Of a stretch of DNA of 64,000 bases, positions 34,560 through 44,010 are shown one piece after another; within the stretch, counting starts at the first letter, position 1; every line of letters starts with the position of its first letter. The position numbers and the translations under genes were made by a program. Below the pieces are notes generated by a model, which was not told where the DNA came from, did not search any database, and saw only the letters and a list, made by a program, of their open reading frames with translations. The stretch lies in assembly GCA_049840875.1 (NCBI GenBank), contig JASGJE010000020.1, positions 248,001-312,000 of the forward strand, read 5' to 3'. This stretch comes from JAFDYH01 sp049840875. Its GTDB lineage: Bacteria; Bacteroidota; Bacteroidia; Chitinophagales; Chitinophagaceae.

Positions 34560-37322
34560 TTAATTTTTACCTGGCATTTTATTAAATGTCCACTTCGCAG
34601 TCAATAGAAAGTAACGGCTCAGTTTATCGTATTGCTGCTGGCTTATAAAATTACTATTGATAGTTCTTGTAAAACCGATGTTTTGATTCAAGAGATCATG
34701 CGCGGTAAATGTCAGCTCGAATGTTTTATCCTTGAAAAACTTCCTGCTCAACTCAGCATTCCATACGGTGATATTTACAGGGTTTGGAAATGCGGTTGTC
34801 TTTTGCTGAATGTTCATATCGAGCTCGGAGCTCAGTTCAAGTTTCAAGGGAAGACTTACCCAGCCTTCACCACGAGCGCCATACGTCCAGTAATTGTTAT
34901 TGGATTCCGGTCGCAGTGATGATTTGGAAATGCTTCTTTTGATTACAGGCCCCAGGTTAAAATTATATTTATCCTTTACTGAATACCGTATTCCATAGTC
35001 TAACTCCAGGTTGATATATGTATTTATATTTTGGCTACCATTGAGGTAGTTCATGATATGGCCCCCATTTATCTGCGAACTCAAGAAGTGATTTATTTTT
35101 TTGTCACCCTGGCCCGATTCCCACCCTGCATATGAGTAATAATTTTTATTCCCTTTCACATTTACGGGGAGATAAGTTGTTTTCCCAAATGAATCGGTAA
35201 CACTGAGATTGGTAATAGCATTTTCCTGGAGGTTCATACCAACATTCATAAATAGATACCGGCTTTTTAAAACTTTAAAATCGTTGAATGATAAGTTGAG
35301 ATTGTGATTGAACCCGACTTTAAGATTTGGATTCCCCAGGTATATACTCAGTGGATCTGTATTATCACGAAGCGGTTGCAACTGGTTTAATGTTGGCTGT
35401 ACGGTATTGCCTCTGTAAGAAAAATACAATTGCGTTTGCGCTTTAAACTTATAGCCAAGCTGCGCCTGTGGTGTAAAGCCGGTGAAATTGTATTTCGTTT
35501 TTGTATTCAGATCAGCATTATTCAGGTTTAATCTTATTGCGGAAACACCGGCCCCAATTGCACCGCGTAATTTTTTACCCTGGTATCTTGCCGTAACAGT
35601 TCCACTATTTGAGTATGCATCCATGTCAAAATTGTTGCTGAATATCGGGTTCAATTCTGTGTACTTGCCATTTGCGTCTCGTTCATACGTATTGCGGTGC
35701 GAGTTGGTACGGTTTCGGTTATAGTTCAGTTCTGTTACCAGGTTCCAGGTTTCCGATAGCGGTTCGCTATAAGCGATTTTTGCACCATAAGAAGTTGAAC
35801 TTGTAGTATTTATTTTTTGTTGATCTGTTATATCCAATGAATCGCGTAGTCCGCTTTTATAAAACCAGGTGGAAGAATTAAGATGAGCATTTTGATCGTC
35901 TTCGGAAAGCCCAAAGCGCAATGTGGTGATCATTATCCTGTTTTTCTTTTTGAACAGTTGCTTATACTGCAATTGGTTGTCCAACTGTTTCTTGATAGAA
36001 TGAGATAAATTGGTTCTGTTGTTAGCGTTCACAGTGTCTTTATCTTCATTTAGCGCTTCACTGGAACTGATGCTTGTAAGATCTTTGTCTTTATATGTGC
36101 CTGCAACAGTCAGTTTAATTGAAGCGAGTGAATCTATCTTCCATTCATATTTACCACTTGCCGCATGTTGCTGAGTTAGTCCATTGGTTTTTGATCTGGA
36201 ATTATTGTAAAATGTTGTGTCTTCCAACAAAGTTTGTGAGAGGTTGGTTTGGTTGTTCGTTGTGCCAAGCCTGTTGTATAAATAGGAAAGGTTCAATTTA
36301 TTTTTTTCTTCGTTCCACTTGTTACTATATAAGCCTCCGGCAGTATATGCGTTTGGGATACCTTTAAGGTTCCAATCATTAAATTCATTGTCATTGTCAC
36401 CAAAAGAATAGTAGAAACCGCTCAATTCATCGTACTCATAGTTATTTTCAATACCCATTTTATTTCTGTCTTCCCAGCCAAGACTTCCTGTTGAAATGTT
36501 ACTCTTAGTGCCATACACAGAAAATTTCTCATTGCCTTTGAATTTATTGAACATGAGTTTTCCATTCAGCAACTTGTCGAAGTCGCTTCCGGCTTCCAGT
36601 TTTCCGAAGTATCCTTTTTTGGCGCTGTCTTTTAATTTTATGTTGATCGTCTTGTTGGAGTTACCGGCAGCGCCAATTCCTTTTAACTGGTCAGCTTCGG
36701 TTTTTGTATCAAATACCTGTACTTTGTCTACAGCCTTTGCACCGATATTCTGTGTAGCAATGGTTGGGTCTTCGCCAAAAAATTCTTCACCGTCAACTAA
36801 TACCTTATCTACCTGTTTACCCTGTGCTGTAATTTTTCCTTTACTATCAACTTGTAGTCCCGGAAGCGTTTTTAATAATTCTTCTACCGTTGCGCCAGGT
36901 TTTACGTGAAAGCTATCTGCTGTAAATTCAGTTGTATCACCTTTTATGTTAATAGCCCTGTTTGCCCTCACTACTACTTCCTGCAGCACTGTACTTTTTA
37001 ATGTTAATGCTATTGATCCCATATCCAAATTGTCCGAAGACTTTAACCTGACAGCTTCTGTAAAATCGGCAAATTTTGGGTAGGTTACCCATAGGAGGTA
37101 ATCACCTGAATCTATTTTATTAAATATAAAATTTCCATTAAAATCACTTCTTGTAAATTTTATAAGAATAGAATCTTTTTGAGTAAGTAATGATATCACG
37201 GCGTTAGTAAGATTTTTCTTTTCGGCCGTATCCGTTATAGTACCTTTAATTGAAATCGATTGAGAAAAAACTGCTGGTGATAGCAATAATAGGAAGACAA
37301 GACCCAGTGATACTTTTCTCAT
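34560..37322 (-). CDS. Outer-membrane beta-barrel with carboxypeptidase-regulatory-like domain (copy 2)
   Basis: A 920-residue paralogue of the barrel at 30926-33682 with the same order: signal peptide (to about AVFSQ), regulatory-like beta sandwich, plug region with VEELLKTLPGLQVDSKG and VLVDGEEFFGEDP, then a barrel ending in a C-terminal strand (RYFLLTAKWTFNKM). The N-terminal third is far better conserved between the copies than the barrel. It is first in a four-gene minus-strand series. No TonB box was identified with confidence, so TonB-dependent transport is not shown. Confidence 0.88.
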   Translation of the reverse strand: MRKVSLGLVFLLLLSPAVFSQSISIKGTITDTAEKKNLTNAVISLLTQKDSILIKFTRSDFNGNFIFNKIDSGDYLLWVTYPKFADFTEAVRLKSSDNLDMGSIALTLKSTVLQEVVVRANRAINIKGDTTEFTADSFHVKPGATVEELLKTLPGLQVDSKGKITAQGKQVDKVLVDGEEFFGEDPTIATQNIGAKAVDKVQVFDTKTEADQLKGIGAAGNSNKTINIKLKDSAKKGYFGKLEAGSDFDKLLNGKLMFNKFKGNEKFSVYGTKSNISTGSLGWEDRNKMGIENNYEYDELSGFYYSFGDNDNEFNDWNLKGIPNAYTAGGLYSNKWNEEKNKLNLSYLYNRLGTTNNQTNLSQTLLEDTTFYNNSRSKTNGLTQQHAASGKYEWKIDSLASIKLTVAGTYKDKDLTSISSSEALNEDKDTVNANNRTNLSHSIKKQLDNQLQYKQLFKKKNRIMITTLRFGLSEDDQNAHLNSSTWFYKSGLRDSLDITDQQKINTTSSTSYGAKIAYSEPLSETWNLVTELNYNRNRTNSHRNTYERDANGKYTELNPIFSNNFDMDAYSNSGTVTARYQGKKLRGAIGAGVSAIRLNLNNADLNTKTKYNFTGFTPQAQLGYKFKAQTQLYFSYRGNTVQPTLNQLQPLRDNTDPLSIYLGNPNLKVGFNHNLNLSFNDFKVLKSRYLFMNVGMNLQENAITNLSVTDSFGKTTYLPVNVKGNKNYYSYAGWESGQGDKKINHFLSSQINGGHIMNYLNGSQNINTYINLELDYGIRYSVKDKYNFNLGPVIKRSISKSSLRPESNNNYWTYGARGEGWVSLPLKLELSSELDMNIQQKTTAFPNPVNITVWNAELSRKFFKDKTFELTFTAHDLLNQNIGFTRTINSNFISQQQYDKLSRYFLLTAKWTFNKMPGKN

Positions 37323-37566
37323 GGCGACTATGGATTGGTTCTGGTTAATATTAGTTTTCGGTACGGTTACAGAAGGTCTTTAATGAAAGTGTTCAAATTT
37401 CAAAAGAACTTTCTGTAAATCACCGACCGTTCGTATAATTTTACGTTAAAACAATTTAAGTCTAATGAGATTCAGGTCAACGTGTATTCCATAATCAATA
37501 CATGTTTTCCTTTACTTTTTTCCAGCTAAGACAGTTTTGAGGATCGAATTAAAAAAACATAGAAAG

Positions 37567-39507
37567 ATGAATCGGTACGAAGAGAAGCATTTCATAGATA
37601 CATCAGGACTTGTTTGGAACTATTCCTTACTAACGGATGAAGACGTGAAAAATTATCAACAAGGCACACATTATAATCTATATGAAAAGTTCGGCTCTCA
37701 TTCAATACAGTTAAATGGCGTATGGGGCATGTATTTTTGCGTATGGGCGCCTAATGCGACTGCGGTTTCAGTGCTCGGTAATTTTAATGACTGGAAAAAG
37801 AATGAATATCATCTAAACCCTCGTTGGGATAATAGCGGTATATGGGAAGGGTTTATTCCCAACTTTAACCTGGGAGAAGTTTATAAATATCATATCATCG
37901 GTTTCGAAGGAAAAGAAACTGTAAAAGGAGATCCTTTTGCAAATTTCTGGGAAAAGCGTCCGAAGACCGCATCCATTACCTGGGATATGTATTATCAATG
38001 GAATGATGATGAATGGATGAAAAGCAGGAAACAGAATAATGCTCTGAACTCACCCTGGAGTGTATACGAAGTTCACCTGACCAGTTGGATGCGACCTGAT
38101 AAATATGATGAAGAAACATACAATACCTATGATCAGCTAAAAGAACAGTTGGTTCCATATGTAAAAGAAATGGGCTTTACACATGTTGAGTTTATGCCTG
38201 TAATGGAGCATCCTTTTGACGGAAGCTGGGGCTATCAGTGTACCGGTTTTTTCGCGGCTACTTCACGCTTTGGCGACCCTCAGGGATTAATGCGGTTGAT
38301 CGATGCTTTTCATGCTGCAGGTATTGGCGTTATCTTAGATTGGGTTCCTTCACACTTTCCCTACGACTCACACGGCTTGTTCATGTTCGACGGCACTCAT
38401 ACCTATGAGTACGCGGATATGCGGAAAGGTTTTCACCCGGACTGGAACAGTTATATTTTTAATTACAAAAGGGGAGAGGTAAAGTCATTCCTGATCAGTA
38501 GTGCAAGATTCTGGTTTGATAAATTTCATATCGATGGTATCCGCGTAGATGCGGTTTCGTCAATGCTTAAGCTGAATTATTCAAGAAAGGCCGGCCAATG
38601 GGAACCGAACGAATTCGGAGGTGATGGCAATCTTGAAGCGATCGCATTTATAAAAGACTTAAACGAAACAATCTTTCGGGATTTTCCCGATGTGCAAACT
38701 ATCGCCGAAGAAGCAACAGACTGGCCCGGTGTTTCAAAGCCGACATTTGAAGGCGGACTTGGCTTCGGCATGAAATGGATGATGGGCTGGATGCATGATA
38801 CGCTGAATTATTTCAAAATGGATCCGCTCATACGTCAGTACCAGCAGGATAATTTTTCATTCAGCATGATGTACTACTATGATGAAAATTTTATGTTGCC
38901 TTTAAGTCATGACGAAGTGGTACATGGAAAAAGCCCGATGATTTATAAAATGCCAGGAGATGAATGGCAAAAGTTTGCCAACCTGCGATTGCTTTATACA
39001 TACATGTGGATGCATCCCGGAGCAAAACTTTTATTCATGGGCGATGAGTTTGGGCAAACGACTGAGTGGAATTATAAATCTGAATTGGATTGGCAATTGC
39101 TACAGTATGATGCGCACAGGTTAATGAAAGATACAGTATCAGCGCTGAACAAATTGCTGACAACGGAACCGGCGCTGTACGAAAACCAATTTACTATTTA
39201 CGGGTTTGAATGGGTGGACCTCAATCATAGAGCAGAAACTGTGATAGTGTTTAAGCGGAAGGCAGTAAACCCGGAAAATGATTTATTGATCATTCTGAAT
39301 ATGACGCCAGTTATCAGAAATAACTGGGAAGTATATACTACCGGCAAGACCTACACAAAGGAAATATTTAATAGCGATAAGAAGGAATTTTGGGGCACAG
39401 GAAATGTTTTCAACCCGGATATCCGATGTGAGCTGGTGGACAAGGATCATAACCGCTACAAGCTTACCGTTAACCTGCCTCCGCTTGCAGGTATTGTTTT
39501 GAAATAA
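37567..39507 (+). CDS. glgB: 1,4-alpha-glucan branching enzyme
   Basis: A 646-residue GH13 branching enzyme that makes alpha-1,6 branches in glycogen. An N-terminal CBM48 domain (about 40-130, with FCVWAPNATAVSVLGNFNDW) precedes the catalytic barrel with nucleophile D328 in GIRVDAVSSM, acid E381 in IAEEATDWP and D449 in LSHDEVVHGK. The ATG at 37567 is preferred to an upstream TTG at 37537. It completes the glycogen set with glgA and glgC but is separated from them by the transporter/GH13 pair and the barrel/GLPGLI block. Confidence 0.95.
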   Translation: MNRYEEKHFIDTSGLVWNYSLLTDEDVKNYQQGTHYNLYEKFGSHSIQLNGVWGMYFCVWAPNATAVSVLGNFNDWKKNEYHLNPRWDNSGIWEGFIPNFNLGEVYKYHIIGFEGKETVKGDPFANFWEKRPKTASITWDMYYQWNDDEWMKSRKQNNALNSPWSVYEVHLTSWMRPDKYDEETYNTYDQLKEQLVPYVKEMGFTHVEFMPVMEHPFDGSWGYQCTGFFAATSRFGDPQGLMRLIDAFHAAGIGVILDWVPSHFPYDSHGLFMFDGTHTYEYADMRKGFHPDWNSYIFNYKRGEVKSFLISSARFWFDKFHIDGIRVDAVSSMLKLNYSRKAGQWEPNEFGGDGNLEAIAFIKDLNETIFRDFPDVQTIAEEATDWPGVSKPTFEGGLGFGMKWMMGWMHDTLNYFKMDPLIRQYQQDNFSFSMMYYYDENFMLPLSHDEVVHGKSPMIYKMPGDEWQKFANLRLLYTYMWMHPGAKLLFMGDEFGQTTEWNYKSELDWQLLQYDAHRLMKDTVSALNKLLTTEPALYENQFTIYGFEWVDLNHRAETVIVFKRKAVNPENDLLIILNMTPVIRNNWEVYTTGKTYTKEIFNSDKKEFWGTGNVFNPDIRCELVDKDHNRYKLTVNLPPLAGIVLK

Positions 39508-39552
39508 GCAATCTACTCACAGGATTAATAAATTATACTTACCGGGACGATA

Positions 39553-39622
39553 CCGATAGGTTCTTCGTCTCCTGCAAAACCACTCTGTTTTTCCGTATAA
39601 ATACGGAAACTATTGCTATCGG
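39553..39622. promoter_or_regulatory. Nested inverted repeats upstream of the TPR gene
   Basis: CCGATAG (39553-39559) pairs with CTATCGG (39616-39622). Inside, TTTCCGTAT (39590-39598) and ATACGGAAA (39601-39609) form a perfect 20-bp palindrome. The inner element looks like an operator for a dimeric regulator or an RNA hairpin; with the outer stem it could fold as a structured leader. It could also be a terminator for glgB, but there is no T run. Confidence 0.5.
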
Positions 39623-39712
39623 CGGGCTTTAAGATTAAATTGCGGGTAACCTTTTGCCGAAGACAAGAAAAGTGAGTGAAACCATGTTTAACGCCAATCA
39701 ATACAATACCCT

Positions 39713-40738
39713 ATGTACCGAATTATTCTAACCTTAGCAGGCTTGGTGACTGCCTCTGTCACTTTCGCACAAGCCGACAGCGCTGATTTTTTTTACCAGA
39801 AAGGATTACAGGAAAAGCAAGCCGGAAGACGAATGGAATCGCTTAAGAATTTTGAAAAAGCATCCTCCTATAAGCTTACGGATAAAGCAATATTAACTGA
39901 ACTGGCATCGGTTTATTATGATTTGCGCCGTTACGGTCAGGCAAGGGAAGTATATAAAAAACTCGTGCAGGCAGGAGAAAATTCTGCAGCTACCTATCGA
40001 CAACTCATGAACCTTTCTGTAAATCTGAAACAGAACGATGATGCTATTTTATATGCAACCAAGCTTAAGCAGGTTGATCCAACTGCTAAAGTGAATGCTG
40101 TGATTGGTAAAATACATTACGACCAGGACAATTACGGAGAAGCTATTCAATATCTCAATGAAGCTGCAAAAGAAGAGCCTGCTAATGCTGAAGTGCCATA
40201 TATGCTTGCCCGCAGTTATGGCGATATGATGAACTATAAGCAAGCCGTTCCGTTTTTTCAAAAAGCAATCACATTAGATACAACAAAGAATAATTGGGTG
40301 TATGAACTTGGTCTCATCTGCTATGCCATGCACGATGATAAGAATGCATTGAAATATATTTTACAGGCGGGCGATAAAGGCTATAAAAAAGATAATGACT
40401 ATTTTGAAAACCTTGGTATCGCTTATTTGAATGTTGGCAACCTGGACGAAGGAGTAAAAATCCTCAATGAAATTTTAAAGAAGAAACCAAGCGATCTGAA
40501 TATACTGAACATGGTAGCCGAAGCTTATTATTATAAAGGAAAATTCAGCGAAGCGATGGACTATTGGGATACCATGCTGGGGTATGATAAAACAAATGCC
40601 TCGGCTTTGTATATGATTGGTATGTGTTATCAGAAAAAAGGTGAAAAGGATAAAGGTGTTCAGCTTTGTGATAAAGCTATTGAAATGGATCCTTCACTCG
40701 CTTCTCTGAAACAAAAGAAAATGGATATGGGACTTTAA
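39713..40738 (+). CDS. Exported TPR-repeat protein
   Basis: A 341-residue protein with a signal peptide (cleavage near TFAQ, residue 20) followed by about eight consecutive tetratricopeptide repeats that cover the rest. TPR arrays serve as protein-protein scaffolds; this one should act in the periplasm. The partner is unknown. It is a single-gene unit between glgB and a terminator hairpin at 40780. Confidence 0.85.
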   Translation: MYRIILTLAGLVTASVTFAQADSADFFYQKGLQEKQAGRRMESLKNFEKASSYKLTDKAILTELASVYYDLRRYGQAREVYKKLVQAGENSAATYRQLMNLSVNLKQNDDAILYATKLKQVDPTAKVNAVIGKIHYDQDNYGEAIQYLNEAAKEEPANAEVPYMLARSYGDMMNYKQAVPFFQKAITLDTTKNNWVYELGLICYAMHDDKNALKYILQAGDKGYKKDNDYFENLGIAYLNVGNLDEGVKILNEILKKKPSDLNILNMVAEAYYYKGKFSEAMDYWDTMLGYDKTNASALYMIGMCYQKKGEKDKGVQLCDKAIEMDPSLASLKQKKMDMGL

Positions 40739-40779
40739 GACTATAGCGCTCAGCGACCAGAACTTACTGCATAAGTAGC

Positions 40780-40804
40780 GAATGCCGGCATAACGCCGGC
40801 ATTC
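40780..40804 (+). terminator. Terminator after the TPR gene
   Basis: GAATGCCGGC (40780-40789) and GCCGGCATTC (40795-40804) form a perfect 10-bp stem with a 5-base loop, followed by TGATTTTAT. It lies about 40 bp past the TPR stop codon. Confidence 0.8.
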
Positions 40805-40895
40805 TGATTTTATAGAATGATCCATTCCATAATTTGATTCTTTAGATTCATATATCTGAACCAGCCGGAGACAAATAGTTTTTCACGTTAATAAT

Positions 40896-40913
40896 TTTCC
40901 TACATTTAGGAAA
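40896..40913. promoter_or_regulatory. Palindromic operator and -7 region of the PadR gene
   Basis: TTTCCTA catt TAGGAAA (40896-40913) is a perfect 7+7 bp inverted repeat ending 11 bp before the PadR start codon. It overlaps TACATTTA (40901-40908), a 7-of-8 match to TAnnTTTG. A PadR dimer binding here would shut off its own operon, as is common in the family. Confidence 0.5.
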
Positions 40914-40924
40914 TAATTATTAAC

Positions 40925-41263
40925 ATGAAGAAATTCCAGCTGGGCGAATTTGAAGAAATTGTACTTCTTGCGATAGGCATTTTGTTTAAAGAGGCTTATG
41001 GGCTGGCAATAAAGCAGGAGATAGAAGAGCGCCTCAAAAGAAATGTGAGCATGGGCGCTTTACACACAGCATTAATCAGGCTGGAGGATAAAGGGTATGT
41101 AAAATCTTACAGTGGCGAAGGAGATACAGAGAGGGCCGGAAGACCAAAGAAGTTTTTCGAAATAACAGCGCTTGGAAAAAAAGCGCTTGAATACACAAGA
41201 GAAACAAGAGAACAACTATGGAAGGCAATTCCAAAGAATGCCTGGGGTATTAAGAAAGCATAA
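40925..41263 (+). CDS. PadR family transcriptional regulator
   Basis: A 112-residue winged-helix regulator of the short PadR-s2 type: LGEFEEIVLLAIGILF at the N terminus, a wing with GRPKKFFEITALGKKAL, and a short C-terminal dimer helix. It lies 10 bp upstream of an FtsX-type permease gene, an arrangement known for PadR regulators that control the adjacent transporter. The palindrome just upstream suggests autoregulation. Confidence 0.92.
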   Translation: MKKFQLGEFEEIVLLAIGILFKEAYGLAIKQEIEERLKRNVSMGALHTALIRLEDKGYVKSYSGEGDTERAGRPKKFFEITALGKKALEYTRETREQLWKAIPKNAWGIKKA

Positions 41264-41273
41264 TGTATAGCAC

Positions 41274-43910
41274 ATGAAAAATGTTTCGCGTTTTTCCAGG
41301 ATAATGCTTCGTTTCTTTCGCTGGTTTGCAGATCCGCAATTGAGTGATTCTATTGAAGGTGATCTGCTTGAATTATACTATCAGCAAAAAAGGGTTAGGG
41401 GAGTGCGATTTGCTAACCGGGTTGTTTTCAAAGAGGTCATGTTATTATTCAGACCCGCTATTATTCGTTCCTTACATTTCGCTATTTATTTCAATCAAAA
41501 TGTATATGCCATGTACAAAAACTATTTTAAAACCGCTTTACGAAACCTTCAACGCCATAAAGCTAATTCTGCTATTAATATTCTAGGGTTAGTTGTCGGG
41601 TTCGCCGCCTTCCTCTTAATTTTTTTAGTCGTGCAGTATGAAAGTAGTTTCGAAGATTTTCATAAAAATAAAAACGAGATATACAGAATAGTTCGGGATG
41701 GACGCGATCCTCAAAATCCTGGATATCGTCCCGGCGTTCCATTTCCAGTTACGGCAACAATGCGAGCCGAGCTGCCACAGCTTCAGAATGCCGCTGCCAT
41801 ATTCAGCGAGGGCGATATTCAGGTATCTACTATCAAAGCTGACGGCTCTCCAAATAAAAAATTCAAGGAAGAATATGTTTTTATGGCTGAGCCACAGTTT
41901 TTTCAACTATTCAATTTTGAACTCGCAGAAGGCAATATAAAAACGGCGCTCAATGATGTCAACACTGTTTTGCTCACAAAAGATATTGCAACAAAATACT
42001 TTGGTAACTGGCAAACCGCTATGGGGCAAACAATAAAGGTGTATGGTAAAGGGATGAAAGTAACGGGGATCCTAAATAATGTACCTCCGAACAGCGATTT
42101 TCCATTAGGTATTGTTGTGTCGTATGCTACTATGATGAAAAACCGCGACAGTGGCGATTGGGGTAGCATATCAGATGAGAATTATTGTTTTGTTCAATTG
42201 AACAGGCAAAGTTCCGTTGCACAACTGCAGAAACAGATTAATGAATTTACCGACAAACATATAAAGCCGGTGAATGACAGTTATCTCCTGAAGTTAGAAC
42301 CATTGAAAGAAATGCATTATGATTCCAGGTATGGCACGTTCACAGGTAAAACATTCAGTAAAGACCTTATTCTCGCTCTCAGCATAATAGGCTTATTTCT
42401 TTTGATAATAGCCTGTGTGAATTTCATTAACATAACTACTGCTCATGCTGTTAACCGTGCCCGTGAAGTCGGTGTACGAAAGGTCTTAGGAAGTAATCAG
42501 TCGCAACTGGTGTTACAGTTTTTGACAGAAACTGCGGTTACCACTTTACTGGCAATTATCGGAGCTATTGGTATCGCGTTGCTTTGCATTCCTCTTGTCA
42601 ATGACTTGTTGGAAATACATGTCACGCCGGCTGCGTTTATACAATCTGAATTTATCCTGATAATACTTTCTGCATTTTTGGGTGTGACATTATTTGCAGG
42701 GTTTTATCCGGCATTAGTGCTATCAGGGTTTCGGTCTATAAATGTTTTGAAAGGTGCAGCTTTAACTAATATCAAAGGGGTATCATTACGAAGAGGATTG
42801 GTTGTGTTTCAGTTTGTAATTGCACAGGCGTTGATTATTGGTACGTTGGTGGTGGCTTCGCAAATGAATTATTTTCAGAATGCTGACCTGGGATTCAAAA
42901 AAGATGCTATTATCAATGCAAGTTTTCCCCGTGATAGTGTTAGCAGAACGAAAATTGATTTTCTGTTTAATGAATTGACAAAGATTAATGGAGTAAAAGC
43001 CGTCGGCTTCAGTACGTTCGCACCGTCTACAGGCGGCGGCTGGTATACAGATTTAAGAGATCAAAAAAATAAACAGAATAAAGAACCGGATATGATTGTT
43101 ACGATAAAACCGGCTGATACCAATTTTTTCAAAGTATATAACATTCAGTTGCTTGCCGGGAAAATTTATTTTCAGTCCGATACGATGCGGGATTTTGTTG
43201 TGAATGAAAACGTGATTAAGAAACTGGGTATTCAAAATCCTGAACTTGCAATTGGGAGAATGATTAATGTTAGTGGAACAGATGGTCCGATCGTTGGGGT
43301 CGTCAAAGATTTTCATACAAACTCACTGCGCGATGAAATTATACCCACTGTTTTAACCAGCATGAAAAGAGCTTACGGTCTCGCCAATATTCAGATTAAT
43401 CTTTCAAAAACAAAAGATGTAATTTCTTCACTAAGGGATACATGGAACAAATATTATCCTGACTATGTTTTTGAATATAATTTCATTGACCAGAAAATTG
43501 CGGATTATTATAAACAAGAGAACCAGGTATCTGTTTTATACAAAATCTTTTCTGGCATTGCGATCTTTATTTCCTGTCTTGGATTATATGGATTGATTGC
43601 ATTTATGGCTGTACAAAAAAGAAAAGAAATCGGTATCCGCAAAGTATTAGGCGCACCGGTCCACACTATTGTGATGTTGTTATCAAAAGAGTTTACGTTC
43701 CTGATCGGAATCGCTTTTCTCATAGCCGCTCCGCTGGCCTGGTATTTTATGCATCAGTGGTTGCAGCAATACACTTATCGTATTTCAATGGGAGCATGGT
43801 TCTTTATCATTACCGTTGCCGGCTCTGTTGTAATTACGTGGCTTACGGTTGGCTATACAGCGATTAAAGCAGCGTTGGCAAGCCCTGTAAGGTCATTAAG
43901 GACAGAGTAA
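41274..43910 (+). CDS. MacB/FtsX-type ABC transporter permease with PadR-linked prefix domain
   Basis: An 878-residue permease. The N-terminal 75 residues (MLRFFRWFADPQLSDSIEGD and the following helix) match the permease prefix domain found in PadR-adjacent ABC permeases. Then come two MacB-like periplasmic domains and two FtsX halves with the REVGVRKVLGSNQSQL and RKEIGIRKVLGAP cytoplasmic motifs. There is no ATP-binding domain, and the ABC gene 100 bp downstream is a full exporter of another type, so its ATPase is encoded elsewhere. The substrate is unknown. Confidence 0.9.
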   Translation: MKNVSRFSRIMLRFFRWFADPQLSDSIEGDLLELYYQQKRVRGVRFANRVVFKEVMLLFRPAIIRSLHFAIYFNQNVYAMYKNYFKTALRNLQRHKANSAINILGLVVGFAAFLLIFLVVQYESSFEDFHKNKNEIYRIVRDGRDPQNPGYRPGVPFPVTATMRAELPQLQNAAAIFSEGDIQVSTIKADGSPNKKFKEEYVFMAEPQFFQLFNFELAEGNIKTALNDVNTVLLTKDIATKYFGNWQTAMGQTIKVYGKGMKVTGILNNVPPNSDFPLGIVVSYATMMKNRDSGDWGSISDENYCFVQLNRQSSVAQLQKQINEFTDKHIKPVNDSYLLKLEPLKEMHYDSRYGTFTGKTFSKDLILALSIIGLFLLIIACVNFINITTAHAVNRAREVGVRKVLGSNQSQLVLQFLTETAVTTLLAIIGAIGIALLCIPLVNDLLEIHVTPAAFIQSEFILIILSAFLGVTLFAGFYPALVLSGFRSINVLKGAALTNIKGVSLRRGLVVFQFVIAQALIIGTLVVASQMNYFQNADLGFKKDAIINASFPRDSVSRTKIDFLFNELTKINGVKAVGFSTFAPSTGGGWYTDLRDQKNKQNKEPDMIVTIKPADTNFFKVYNIQLLAGKIYFQSDTMRDFVVNENVIKKLGIQNPELAIGRMINVSGTDGPIVGVVKDFHTNSLRDEIIPTVLTSMKRAYGLANIQINLSKTKDVISSLRDTWNKYYPDYVFEYNFIDQKIADYYKQENQVSVLYKIFSGIAIFISCLGLYGLIAFMAVQKRKEIGIRKVLGAPVHTIVMLLSKEFTFLIGIAFLIAAPLAWYFMHQWLQQYTYRISMGAWFFIITVAGSVVITWLTVGYTAIKAALASPVRSLRTE

Positions 43911-44010
43911 CGATCGTTTATATTCTCATTATACAAGTTCTTTGCTAGCTTATCGTCTCATGTTTTAAAGGTAAAAGGTTACTTTTATTACTTTTCAAAC
44001 TTGAGATCAG

